This document shows, piece by piece, positions 1 through 7,913 of a DNA stretch of 64,000 nucleotides. Numbering within the stretch: the stretch's first letter is position 1; every line of letters begins with the position of its first letter. The stretch is from Paenibacillus glycanilyticus. Lineage in GTDB: Bacteria > Bacillota > Bacilli > Paenibacillales > Paenibacillaceae. Location of the stretch: the NCBI RefSeq assembly GCF_023715145.1, contig NZ_JAMBNP010000010.1:62001-126000 (forward strand), written 5' to 3'. The position numbers and the translations under genes are program-made. The notes under the pieces are model-generated. The model worked only from the letters and a program-made list of their open reading frames with translations, searched no databases and was not told where the DNA came from.

Positions 1-1
1 C

Positions 2-553
2 CTGACGAAGTTCGAACAGGTATGGTCGATTCTGATCTTCCTGCCGGTTATTATTTTTGTCTTCCATCGGATTAAGAAGCATTACGAGGCCGTGGGCGAG
101 CAGCTTCGCCTCGCGACCTGCGAGCCAGTCATGCCAATCGTAGGCAACGTGATGATCTTGCCGGTATCGGGGATTACGCATGTGGTGGAACACTCGATCC
201 TGTATGCGAAGTCGCTGAAGGCCGAGCAGATCATTGCCGTATACGTGCCGTTCGAGAAAGAGGATGAAGCGGCCTTCGAGGAGAAGTGGGAGAAATTCAT
301 GCCGGATGTCCGGCTTGTAACCCTGCATTCGCCATACCGCTCGATTACAAATCCGCTCTTCAAGTTCATTGATACGGTGCAGCGCAAGGCGAGCGAGAAC
401 AATTACCAGGTAACCGTCATTATTCCGCAGTTTATTCCGAAGAAGGGCTGGCACAACATTTTGCATAACCAAACGAGCTTAATGCTCCGTGCCCAGCTGC
501 TGTACCGTAAGGATGTTGTCATCACAACGGTACCTTACCATTTGAAAAAATAG
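2..553 (+). CDS. KimA-like APC-family potassium permease, C-terminal part
   Basis: The reading frame is open from the window edge, so the N-terminal membrane part lies outside. What is visible is a last hydrophobic segment (about residues 8-21 of the visible part) followed by an HY-EAVGEQLR stretch and a soluble tail of about 150 residues ending in VVITTVPYHLKK. This layout, a last TM helix then a cytosolic domain, matches the amino acid permease-like K+ importer KimA (formerly YdaO) of Bacillus, whose tail mediates dimerisation. Assignment rests on the C-terminal half only; another APC permease with the same tail is possible. A strong terminator follows directly. Confidence 0.72.
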   Translation: MTKFEQVWSILIFLPVIIFVFHRIKKHYEAVGEQLRLATCEPVMPIVGNVMILPVSGITHVVEHSILYAKSLKAEQIIAVYVPFEKEDEAAFEEKWEKFMPDVRLVTLHSPYRSITNPLFKFIDTVQRKASENNYQVTVIIPQFIPKKGWHNILHNQTSLMLRAQLLYRKDVVITTVPYHLKK

Positions 554-556
554 CGA

Positions 557-591
557 AAAGCCAAAGTCCCGATGGACTTTGGCTTTTTTTT
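557..591 (+). terminator. Rho-independent terminator of the permease gene
   Basis: AAGCCAAAGTCC and GGACTTTGGCTT form a 12-bp stem with a CGAT loop, followed by eight T. Confidence 0.9.
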
Positions 592-703
592 GATTGGAGT
601 GTTCGGGGCGGTTCTCCAGCTATTGGCGGGATTGACGTTGCCGCATATCGTTAAGCGAGCAAGGAACGCCAGGATCGGGCGGGAGCAGCTTCGATAGAGA
701 GTG

Positions 704-728
704 CTTAACGATGCGAAATATCGTTAAG
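704..728. repeat. Palindromic CTTAACGAT repeat overlapping a gene end
   Basis: CTTAACGAT, then a short centre, then ATCGTTAAG. It belongs to the palindrome family found in tandem near 14.05 and 29.13 kb. The stop codon of the MMPL gene lies inside the palindrome, so the last eight residues of that protein (QLNDISHR) are encoded by the repeat. A related half-palindrome lies just beside it at about 640-656. Confidence 0.75.
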
Positions 729-2939
729 CTGTGCGGTCAACTTCTCATCCTTAGCAGCGGCTCTGCCTGGCTTCGAAGGCCAGAATACCCATTTGCCGAT
801 CCATACCGTTAGAGCCGGTACGAGGAAGGAGCGGACGATAAACGTATCGAGCAGAACGCCGATGGCCGTTACCGTTCCGAATTGGACAAGAACCTGAATC
901 GGCAGAGTTGCAAGCACGGCGAAGGTGCCCGCCAGAATGACCCCGGCGGAAGTAATGACGCCGCCTGTCTGCGCAACGCCTTCCACAATTGCCTGATTGA
1001 GCGGCATCGACTTGCTCTTTTTCCAGATGCTCGACACCATAAAGATATTATAGTCCTCACCTAGCGCGACGAGGAAGACGAAGGCATAAAGCGGAATGAG
1101 GCCTTGTATCGCGTCTGCGCCAAATAGATGATGCAGAACGAGCCAAGCGATTCCAAGCGCGCTGAAGTAGGAGAGAAGGACGGTTCCCATCAGGTAGAGC
1201 ATGGCCACAAACGAGCGCAGATAGATAAGCAATAGCAGCGCGATCATCCCGATAATAACGGGAATGATCCGATAGGCATCCTGGCTGGTCACATGGCGCG
1301 TATCATACTGCTCGGCTGTCGCTCCTGCAATCCATACTTTATCGGATGCATCCGTGATGCCGGCGTTCTGCAGGGTTTGTTCCGCAGCGGAACGGATCAC
1401 CGGGATCATATCCAACGCTTCAACGGAATACGGGTTCATCGCAAGCTCCACGTTATAGGAAACAATGCTCGAATCCCGCGTATTTGCTACCGGTTCAGAA
1501 ACGTCGCTGATATTCGCCAATTCCCCAAGCTTCTGATCCAGCGGGAAGTCCTTGCCGTCTGTTTGAACCAGCACTTGAACCTTCGCCAGGCTGCCTTCGG
1601 AGAAGTGGTCGCCAATCAGCGTGAACCCTTCGCGGGAAGGCATATCTTCAGGGAAAGAGGACAACGTGTCATACGTGAACTTGATCTGGGCTGAGAAGGC
1701 TGCCGTAATGCCAAGCACAATCAGTGTGGAGATGGCGATCGTCTTCGGCCGCTTCACGATGGCTTCGCCTAGGCGTATGCCGAAGCTTGATTTTGTCTTC
1801 GCGGCTGGCAGCGGTTTGTTCTTGCGCGCGGCGCGGGCAGCCTGCATCTCCGGTGTGCGCGGCACAAACGGATAGAAGGAAGCGCGGCCGAGTATGGCGA
1901 GCAATGCAGGTACAAGCGTTACGCTGGCGATCATCATGATAAGGATCGACAAGCTGAACGGCACGGCAAAGCGGTGGATTGCGCCGTATTGCGCGAGCAG
2001 CAGGGCAAGCAGCGACATCACAACGGTCAATCCGCTCATGGTAATGGCACCGCCGGAATCGCTGAGCGCTTTGAGCAAGGCCTGCTTTTTATTGGACTCT
2101 GTGGTCAGCACGCTGCGGAAACGGGCGATCAGGAAGAGGCAGTAGTCCGTTCCGGCGCCAAAGAGCAGTACGGTCATAATCGATAAGCCTTGCGAATCGT
2201 ACGAAATCCAGCCCTCATCGGCCATCCAGCCGAGAATCGGACCGGTCAGGCCATAAGCAAAGCCAACCGCAACAAGCGGAATAAGGGCGAGAATAGGCGA
2301 GCGATAGATCAGTAACAGAATAATCAGGACAAGCAGGGTAGTTGCGATCAGGAGCGAGACGTCGGCGCCCTTGAACAGGGAGGTAGCATCCACGCCGATA
2401 CCCGCCGGTCCGGTTATCCGGCCGACCAGTCCTTCATCATCCAGGGACGTATCAAACGGTTTGGTTGTAAAAATCGTATCCGCATCAGCCTGCAGCTGCT
2501 CCAGACTGATCTTCAGTTCATCGGATGAAGCGTTTTTGTCAAAAACGACCGTCTGGAGCATCGTTGTGCCGTCTTCCGATACCATCGCCTTCAGAGCAGG
2601 CAGCGGCATCTCGTGAAGCGGAGGCAGCTCTGTCTGATGAGGCAGCGGGCTGTCGGCAAGCTTTTTGGATAAGGCCTGAACCTGGGCAACATCCTCATCG
2701 GTCAGACCTGCCGTCCGGTGCCACGCGATAATGGCCGGAATACCGTTATGTTCATTCAGGGCGTCAGCCTGAACAGACGGAGCGCTGCTCTCCAGATTGG
2801 CAGCCGCATCGTTCTTGTGATCGCCGGATGACGGCAGAAGAACGTTCGCGAGAGCGACGAACACAATCCACAGAACCAGGGTAATCCATCGTCCCCGTTT
2901 ACCGCTGACGGCATCTGCCATACGTGCTAAACCATTCAT
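705..2939 (-). CDS. MMPL/RND-type membrane transporter
   Basis: A 744-residue polytopic protein with the two-fold RND layout. TM1 is near residue 20, followed by an extracytoplasmic domain (about 40-190), a block of five or six TM segments (about 190-350), a second extracytoplasmic domain (about 425-560) and a second TM block (about 560-720). The conserved GAGTDYCLFLIARFR and GEDYNIFMVSSIW stretches carry the acidic residues typical of MMPL proteins (YdgH type), which export lipids or hydrophobic drugs with proton motive force. The start overlaps the stop of the upstream TetR gene by 4 bp (ATGA), so the two are co-transcribed and translationally coupled. Substrate unknown. Confidence 0.9.
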   Translation of the reverse strand: MNGLARMADAVSGKRGRWITLVLWIVFVALANVLLPSSGDHKNDAAANLESSAPSVQADALNEHNGIPAIIAWHRTAGLTDEDVAQVQALSKKLADSPLPHQTELPPLHEMPLPALKAMVSEDGTTMLQTVVFDKNASSDELKISLEQLQADADTIFTTKPFDTSLDDEGLVGRITGPAGIGVDATSLFKGADVSLLIATTLLVLIILLLIYRSPILALIPLVAVGFAYGLTGPILGWMADEGWISYDSQGLSIMTVLLFGAGTDYCLFLIARFRSVLTTESNKKQALLKALSDSGGAITMSGLTVVMSLLALLLAQYGAIHRFAVPFSLSILIMMIASVTLVPALLAILGRASFYPFVPRTPEMQAARAARKNKPLPAAKTKSSFGIRLGEAIVKRPKTIAISTLIVLGITAAFSAQIKFTYDTLSSFPEDMPSREGFTLIGDHFSEGSLAKVQVLVQTDGKDFPLDQKLGELANISDVSEPVANTRDSSIVSYNVELAMNPYSVEALDMIPVIRSAAEQTLQNAGITDASDKVWIAGATAEQYDTRHVTSQDAYRIIPVIIGMIALLLLIYLRSFVAMLYLMGTVLLSYFSALGIAWLVLHHLFGADAIQGLIPLYAFVFLVALGEDYNIFMVSSIWKKSKSMPLNQAIVEGVAQTGGVITSAGVILAGTFAVLATLPIQVLVQFGTVTAIGVLLDTFIVRSFLVPALTVWIGKWVFWPSKPGRAAAKDEKLTAQLNDISHR

Positions 2940-3604
2940 GCTTTCTCATCTCCCTTATTTTCGTTGTTTTCGTATTGAAGTCTTTCTTCCTCGGAGGCCA
3001 GCCCGAACAGCAGGACATCCACCGTCCGGGCGGCCATGACCTCTACCGGCACGGGATTGCCGATGCCTTTCGGTAGAGGGCTGCCGCTGCGTCCCGGCTT
3101 GCGTTGAATAACGCTGAGCAGGAAAAAAGCGGAAGGAATCGGCTCAAGCAGACCGCCCCGGAGGCTGCCGTTCTTTTGCCCTTCTTCGAATAAGGCGGCA
3201 ATCGGCAGCAGATAGCTCTCCTGCCACCAGCTCCTAATGAGCTGCTGCGTTTCAGGCCGAAGCTCGTGCCGGATATCTCTTTCCATCTGGCTGAGATCGT
3301 CGGGCATATACAGCAGAATATAAGCAACAAGCTTGATTAACCTTTCCCGCACGGTCCCGCCGCTTAAGACAATCCCATTCATGGCGATCTTCGTCTCTTC
3401 CGTAACGGTTCTCAGCACTTCGGTATAGAGAGCTTCTTTATCCGCAAAATAATGGTACATTGCCGGCTGCGTCAAGCCGCTGGCTTCGGCGATCTGGCGT
3501 GTTGTAACCGACCGGTAGCCATGCTCCATGAACAGGTCGTGCGCGGTCTTAATAATCAAGGAGCGGGTTTCTTCATCCAGCGGCTGTTTTTTTCTGCGTC
3601 CCAT
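2936..3604 (-). CDS. TetR/AcrR family repressor of the MMPL gene
   Basis: A 222-residue regulator. The N-terminal helix-turn-helix is clear (about residues 13-60, with LTQPAMYHYFADKEALYTEVL as recognition region), followed by a variable ligand domain and a charged tail. ATG is preceded by AGAAGGGA at a workable distance. It heads a two-gene operon with the MMPL transporter. Two similar 22-bp palindromes in its own promoter region (3642-3698) are the obvious operators, implying autorepression lifted by a transported or toxic compound. The effector cannot be read from sequence. Confidence 0.9.
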   Translation of the reverse strand: MGRRKKQPLDEETRSLIIKTAHDLFMEHGYRSVTTRQIAEASGLTQPAMYHYFADKEALYTEVLRTVTEETKIAMNGIVLSGGTVRERLIKLVAYILLYMPDDLSQMERDIRHELRPETQQLIRSWWQESYLLPIAALFEEGQKNGSLRGGLLEPIPSAFFLLSVIQRKPGRSGSPLPKGIGNPVPVEVMAARTVDVLLFGLASEEERLQYENNENKGDEKA

Positions 3605-3641
3605 AGCAAGGATTCCCTTCTGTTTGAAATGCTTTAGTCAC

Positions 3642-3698
3642 TAATTTATCGTTTGATAAATTAATGTTGCTGAATAGATTTTATCAAGTGATAAATTA
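3642..3698 (-). promoter_or_regulatory. Two tandem operators for the TetR/MMPL operon
   Basis: Site 1 (3642-3663) is TAATTTATC-GTTT-GATAAATTA, a perfect palindrome with 9-bp arms. Site 2 (3677-3698) has the same right arm and a slightly decayed left arm around AAGT. The sites start 35 bp apart. They lie 38-94 bp upstream of the regulator start codon, where a promoter is expected. Confidence 0.8.
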
Positions 3699-3761
3699 AA
3701 AATCAACCCAATCAAGAAGAGTTCATCAATAAGCCTTATTTGGCTTCTTAAGCGGATGAAC

Positions 3762-3808
3762 AAAAAAAAGGACCGTCCCATCAGCCAATGACTGAGGGAC
3801 GGTCCTTG
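3762..3808 (-). terminator. Terminator of the aldo/keto reductase gene
   Basis: AAGGACCGTCCC and GGGACGGTCCTT form a 12-bp stem. Read on the minus strand, a run of eight U follows. Confidence 0.9.
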
Positions 3809-3820
3809 TATAACGATAGA

Positions 3821-4669
3821 TTAGAAATCAAAGTTGTCCGGGTCTGGACCTACTCGTTTGTCTTCGTTCAGGGCATCGATTTGAGCCATTTCGTCAGCGG
3901 ACAGCTCGAAATCAAATACGTTGCTGTTCTCGATAATGCGGGATTCCTTGATCGATTTCGGAATCGTAACGACGCCGTTTTGCAAATCCCAGCGCAGGAT
4001 CACTTGAGCAACCGACTTGCCGTGGCTGGCCGCGATTGCGCTCAATACCGGATGGTCAAGCAGCTGGCCCTGCATAAGCGGGGACCATGCCTCCAATTGG
4101 ATATTGTGCTCGCGAGTGAAGGCGCGAAGCTCATGCTGCGCAAGCATCGGATGATATTCGACCTGGTCAACCATCGGCACAATCTCGGCATCCTGCATGA
4201 GATCCTGCAGATGACGGACATGGAAGTTGCTCACGCCAATGGCTTTAACGCGGCCTTGTTTGTAGAGGGTCTCAAGCGCACGCCATGCATCCTTGTATTT
4301 GCCTTCAACCGGCCAGTGAATCAGATACAGGTCCAGGTAGTCCAGGCCAAGCTTGTTCAGGCTTGTCTCGAAAGCGGCAAGCGTCGATTCATAGCCAAGG
4401 TCCGCGTTCCATACCTTCGATGTGATGAACAGCTCTTCTCTTGCTACGCCATACTCGGCGATAGCCTCGCTGATGCCTTGGCCAACGCCGGCTTCATTAT
4501 CATAGATGGCGGCTGTATCGATGCTGCGGTAGCCGTTTTTGATCGCGTCTTTAACGGAGTTAACGACTACGTTGCCATCTTCCACTTTGAATACGCCAAG
4601 GCCAAACCAAGGCATAGCTACACCGTTTTGAAGTACTACTTTGTCGTTTAAATGTTGTGCTGTTGTCAT
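3821..4669 (-). CDS. Aldo/keto reductase (YvgN/YtbE type)
   Basis: A 282-residue NADPH-dependent carbonyl reductase of the AKR5-like group. The catalytic tetrad is visible: Asp and Tyr in SIDTAAIYDNE, Lys in ITSKVW and His in LIHWP. The C-terminal IPKSIKESRI motif binds the cofactor phosphate. Homologues reduce glyoxals and other toxic aldehydes in the cytosol. ATG has an AGGAGG site 9 nt upstream. That site is the end of two tandem leader elements (4681-4818). The gene probably has its own leader or promoter, although the MFS gene upstream points the same way. Confidence 0.93.
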   Translation of the reverse strand: MTTAQHLNDKVVLQNGVAMPWFGLGVFKVEDGNVVVNSVKDAIKNGYRSIDTAAIYDNEAGVGQGISEAIAEYGVAREELFITSKVWNADLGYESTLAAFETSLNKLGLDYLDLYLIHWPVEGKYKDAWRALETLYKQGRVKAIGVSNFHVRHLQDLMQDAEIVPMVDQVEYHPMLAQHELRAFTREHNIQLEAWSPLMQGQLLDHPVLSAIAASHGKSVAQVILRWDLQNGVVTIPKSIKESRIIENSNVFDFELSADEMAQIDALNEDKRVGPDPDNFDF

Positions 4670-4680
4670 TTTGTAAGTTC

Positions 4681-4818
4681 CTCCTAAAATGAATGATCAC
4701 ACGAATGGCTGCGTTCGAGCCATTCGTGATGATTCATGCTTCGTAAGCATAAACCAATGAATGATCACACGAACGGCTATGTTCGAGCCATTCGTGATGA
4801 TTCATGCTACGTAAGCAT
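4681..4818 (-). repeat. Two tandem leader-hairpin elements before the reductase
   Basis: On the minus strand each copy starts with an ATGCTTACG(A/T)AGCAT head. It continues into a long hairpin whose arms contain ATGA(T/A)CA-type ends and CGAATGGCT/AGCCATTCG. The gene-proximal copy ends in ATTCATTTTAGGAGG. Heads end at 4750 and 4818, a 68-bp period. The two copies differ at a few positions, including CGAATGG against CGAACGG in one arm. The same head and Shine-Dalgarno-ending tail recur before genes at 38505, 40419 and 63672. Confidence 0.8.
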
Positions 4819-4841
4819 GATCTAATGAATGGCCACTCCGC

Positions 4842-6056
4842 TTAAGAAGCGGAGGCTTGCGGCTCGTAATGGTCTGCCGTTTCTTTCTTCTCCATCGAAC
4901 GGCTCCACGCGGTCAGAATAACAGCGCCAACCACCATAATCGCACCGATCCAAGGGGTATGAATCAGACCAAGCTCGTCGGTAATAATACCTCCGACGTA
5001 AGCACCGATAGCGATGCCGGCGTTAAAGGCCGAGATGTTAAGGGCAGACACGACATCAATGGATTTAGGCATATACCGTTCTCCGAGCAGAACGACATAC
5101 ATTTGAAGACCGGGAACATTCATGAAGGCCAGGAGACCCATGAGCGTTATCGTTATTAACGCAGCAGCCGCGTACGGCGCCGTGAACGTCAGCACGAGCA
5201 GGATAACCGCCTGCAGGATGAACATCACGAGAAGGGCCGACAGAGGCTTCTTGTTGGCGGCTTTACCGCCGATCAGATTGCCGATGGCAATAGCGATACC
5301 ATACAGGACCAGAATACCCGCAATCGTGCTTTCCTTAAACCCGGTAATATCATGGAGCAGCGGAGACAAGTAAGTGAAGACGACAAACGTCCCGCCGTAC
5401 CCCAGCATCGTAATGGCGAATGCGAGCAGCAAACGGCCATTTTTTAATACCTTGAAAGGCTCGCTCAGCTTCGTCCGGTTGCCCTTCCGCAGCGTGTTTG
5501 GCACGAGCAATAAATTCGCAATAAGCGCAATGATGCCAATTATCGCAATCGCGACAAAAGCGGCTCGCCATCCGGCATGCTGCCCGAGGAGCGTGCCTAG
5601 CGGCACCCCGGTAACCGTAGCGACCGTGAGGCCCGAGAACATCATGGCGATCGCGCTTGCCCGGCGGTCCTCCGACACGAGATCGGCGGCAATGGTAGAG
5701 CCGATGGACATAAACACGCCATGCGAGAAGGAAGAGATGACGCGGGCAACCAGCAGCATAGCGATGCTGCTCGATATGGCCGCGAGGCCGTTCCCCAGGA
5801 TAAAGATGATCATAATGGCGATAAGCAGCGTCTTGCGCGGCACCCTTGAAGTAAGGGCCGTTAGCAATGGAGCCCCTACCGTAACGCCCACCGCATATAA
5901 AGTAACGGATAGTCCCGCTGTCGTAACGGATACACCCAGATCTTCCGAGATTAAAGGCAAGAGTCCAACGCTAATGAACTCTGTCGTTCCGATGGCAAAA
6001 GAGCTGATCGCGAGCGCCAGAAGCGCAAGCGCCGTGCGACTTTTTGCTGTAACCAT
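4842..6056 (-). CDS. MFS exporter, DHA1 family (AraJ/YdhP-like)
   Basis: A 404-residue, 12-TM transporter. The N-terminal LAISSFAIGTTEFISVG signature and the LYAVGVTVGAP motif are typical of the AraJ/YdhP/PbuE branch of drug/sugar/purine efflux permeases. I chose ATG at 6056 because GGGGAG lies 8 nt upstream; a GTG three codons earlier has no room for a ribosome site. The gene is divergent from an HxlR regulator, and direct repeats lie between them. Control by that regulator, and export of an electrophile or drug, is an inference. Confidence 0.88.
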   Translation of the reverse strand: MVTAKSRTALALLALAISSFAIGTTEFISVGLLPLISEDLGVSVTTAGLSVTLYAVGVTVGAPLLTALTSRVPRKTLLIAIMIIFILGNGLAAISSSIAMLLVARVISSFSHGVFMSIGSTIAADLVSEDRRASAIAMMFSGLTVATVTGVPLGTLLGQHAGWRAAFVAIAIIGIIALIANLLLVPNTLRKGNRTKLSEPFKVLKNGRLLLAFAITMLGYGGTFVVFTYLSPLLHDITGFKESTIAGILVLYGIAIAIGNLIGGKAANKKPLSALLVMFILQAVILLVLTFTAPYAAAALITITLMGLLAFMNVPGLQMYVVLLGERYMPKSIDVVSALNISAFNAGIAIGAYVGGIITDELGLIHTPWIGAIMVVGAVILTAWSRSMEKKETADHYEPQASAS

Positions 6057-6151
6057 GTTTTGCACTCCCCATATTTCGTAATGTTGTGTTAATCGGCCGG
6101 TAAGTGCTATTATGGAGGCAATCAGTCCGCGTGACTAGTACGCACTATTTT

Positions 6152-6183
6152 GTAATATAGATACCAAAAAGTAATATAGATAC
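6152..6183. promoter_or_regulatory. Direct-repeat candidate operator between MFS and HxlR genes
   Basis: GTAATATAGATAC occurs twice (6152-6164 and 6171-6183), 19 bp apart, about two helical turns and so on one DNA face. It lies between the divergent starts at 6056 and 6216. HxlR-family dimers often bind such sites in divergent promoters. Confidence 0.6.
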
Positions 6184-6215
6184 TTTAAAGTTCCTATGGA
6201 ACAGGAGGAGCAGCA

Positions 6216-6602
6216 ATGGAAACGATAGTAGCACCGCCGAAGAAATACAACATCTCCGTCGAAGCAACGCTTGAAGTGATCGGAGGCAAGTGGAAATGCG
6301 TGATCCTGTGCCATCTGACGCATGGGAAGAAAAGAACAAGCGACTTCAAACGTCTGATGCCGTCCATCACGCAAAAGATGCTGACCCAGCAATTAAGGGA
6401 GCTGGAGGAGGACGGGATCGTGAACCGGATCGTCTACAATCAGGTTCCGCCAAAGGTCGAGTACGAGCTGACGCCATATGGAGATAGTCTTCGCCCGATC
6501 CTTGATTCCTTATGCAATTGGGGCGAGCGGCATATTATTAAGGAATATGGCAGCAAAGCGGATATGTTAGAAGATAACGGGCTTAATAATTTAAGCGATT
6601 AA
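6216..6602 (+). CDS. HxlR family winged-helix regulator
   Basis: A 128-residue protein with the complete HxlR domain (about residues 10-105). Visible marks are EVIGGKWKCVILCHL, ITQKMLTQQLRELEEDGIVNR (recognition helix and wing) and VEYELTPYGDSLRPIL. Relatives (HypR, YodB, CatR) sense quinones or aldehydes through a cysteine. Here cysteines are in WKCVILC and SLCNWG, so redox sensing is possible but unproven. An AGGAGGAGC site precedes the ATG. It is divergent from the MFS exporter, its likely target. Confidence 0.92.
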   Translation: METIVAPPKKYNISVEATLEVIGGKWKCVILCHLTHGKKRTSDFKRLMPSITQKMLTQQLRELEEDGIVNRIVYNQVPPKVEYELTPYGDSLRPILDSLCNWGERHIIKEYGSKADMLEDNGLNNLSD

Positions 6603-6648
6603 TAAAAAAGGACGAAGCTGCCTCAATGAGGCCGCTTCGTCCTTTTTA
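6603..6648. terminator. Bidirectional terminator between convergent genes
   Basis: AAAAAGGACGAAGC pairs with GCTTCGTCCTTTTT. A-rich and T-rich flanks allow function on both strands, serving the HxlR gene and the facing DUF11-like gene. Confidence 0.85.
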
Positions 6649-6651
6649 CAA

Positions 6652-7224
6652 TTATTCTTCGTGGTCGGAGATCAGCACCGTAACCGGATTGGACTGTACC
6701 GTGCCCGGGATGCGCTGTCCGCTTGGTGTCACATAGTCGAAGCTGAGACTTGCGCTGTTGACGGTCAGCGGGTTCTCGGGTTCAGCCACTGCTTGAGCGG
6801 CGAAGGCTGCGCGGGTCGTCTGGAACCCGCCAATTGATCCAAGAGGAATGCCGGCGGCCGGATTTGTTCCAGGCGAACTCACGCCGTTAATGGAGACACT
6901 TCCCGGGATGAACGACAGGCCGGCAGGCACAATATCGTGGATTATCACATTATTGATCGGCGTCAATTCAGGATTGTTGACAACAAGGGTAAAGATGACC
7001 GAATCACCAACAAATACTTCGTTCACATTGACGGACTTTGTGATGGTTGGCGGCCTTAGAACGGTGACGTTAACGGGATTTGTGAATATTCTTTGATCCA
7101 CAAGCTGACCGTTCGGCAGTTCAAATTGCAATAAAATATCGCCGCGGTTAACAAGCACACCGGTTGGCGGATAAGATTCGACCTTCAGGATGGCTGGCGG
7201 GTTTGACGGTGGCAAGACGGGCAC
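6652..7224 (-). CDS. DUF11-repeat (Ig-like) protein, possibly 5'-truncated
   Basis: A 190-residue beta-rich protein. The central part (about residues 55-125) has the DUF11 pattern: ITKSVNVNEVFVGDSVIFTL, then NNVIIHDIVPAGLSFIPGSV. DUF11 modules normally occur in tandem in large secreted surface proteins. Here there is a single full module, no signal peptide and no sorting signal. The first possible start is a GTG with no Shine-Dalgarno, and TATTAT lies directly upstream. Either it is leaderless, or it is the remaining 3' part of a larger gene. Function unknown. Confidence 0.6.
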   Translation of the reverse strand: MPVLPPSNPPAILKVESYPPTGVLVNRGDILLQFELPNGQLVDQRIFTNPVNVTVLRPPTITKSVNVNEVFVGDSVIFTLVVNNPELTPINNVIIHDIVPAGLSFIPGSVSINGVSSPGTNPAAGIPLGSIGGFQTTRAAFAAQAVAEPENPLTVNSASLSFDYVTPSGQRIPGTVQSNPVTVLISDHEE

Positions 7225-7237
7225 AGTATAATAGAAC

Positions 7238-7258
7238 TACTAATTTAGTAAATTAGTA
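7238..7258. promoter_or_regulatory. Perfect 21-bp palindrome in divergent intergenic region
   Basis: Ten-base arms (TACTAATTTA and TAAATTAGTA) flank a single G. It lies between the start of the DUF11-like gene (7224) and the gene at 7307. Size and symmetry suit a dimeric regulator; none is encoded next to it. Confidence 0.5.
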
Positions 7259-7306
7259 AAATGTTAATGAATATAAAGGACAACCTATAAATGGAGGAAT
7301 AGAAGC

Positions 7307-7789
7307 ATGAAAATCCCAACAACCTTAAAGCATAAACCGGTTATTGTCTCTGAAAATTACGAGCACGTAGACGGACGGTACGCGGAAAATACCGATGCGA
7401 AGGGTCTATCCCTTGGTCTGGCTCAATGGAATGATAGAGGCAAGGTCGAGATTTCGGCAAAGGTATGGCGTTATACCGGGGAGAAATGGTCGCGCCAATC
7501 CGAGGAGCTGCCGCTTCACCGCGTGCTGGATCTTGCGATTCTGGTAGCCCGTTCGATGCAGCATTTCCGCGAGGAGTCTTACCGGTACGAGAACCTGTAT
7601 GATCCGGAGCAGCCGGTCATTGACCGCATTGGCCTGCAAGGGGATGCGATGACCGTCGAGGTATGCACGGACAATGAGAAAATCAATCAGGATATCAAGC
7701 TGTTCAGCCAGGCGCTGAGCGACGACGATGAGCTGAACGGGGAGCGTCTTCGCACCTTGTCCCGCATTTTGAAGGAGCTTGGCTATTAA
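7307..7789 (+). CDS. Conserved unknown protein (DUF6530-like)
   Basis: A 160-residue soluble protein without TM segments or signal peptide. It begins MKIPTTLKHKPVIVSENY and has a conserved-looking GLSLGLAQWNDRGKVEISAKVW stretch. A helical LHRVLDLAILVARSMQHF segment and an acidic C-terminal part follow. I associate this N-terminus with the small domain family DUF6530, but from memory only. ATG is preceded by GGAGG. No function is known to me. Confidence 0.75.
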   Translation: MKIPTTLKHKPVIVSENYEHVDGRYAENTDAKGLSLGLAQWNDRGKVEISAKVWRYTGEKWSRQSEELPLHRVLDLAILVARSMQHFREESYRYENLYDPEQPVIDRIGLQGDAMTVEVCTDNEKINQDIKLFSQALSDDDELNGERLRTLSRILKELGY

Positions 7790-7913
7790 GACATGTTCGT
7801 CCATCTGACGCAGCAACGTTAGTCTTCTTCCTGCCGACGCTTCGCAAGAATGTTAGTCATGGCGCGGTATGCCGTTTCATAGAATAAGGCATACCTTAAA
7901 AGGAAGTGAAGCC

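Noticed and set aside
3788-4651. Plus-strand frame (287 codons) opposite the aldo/keto reductase
   Set aside because: Antisense shadow that begins inside the terminator hairpin.
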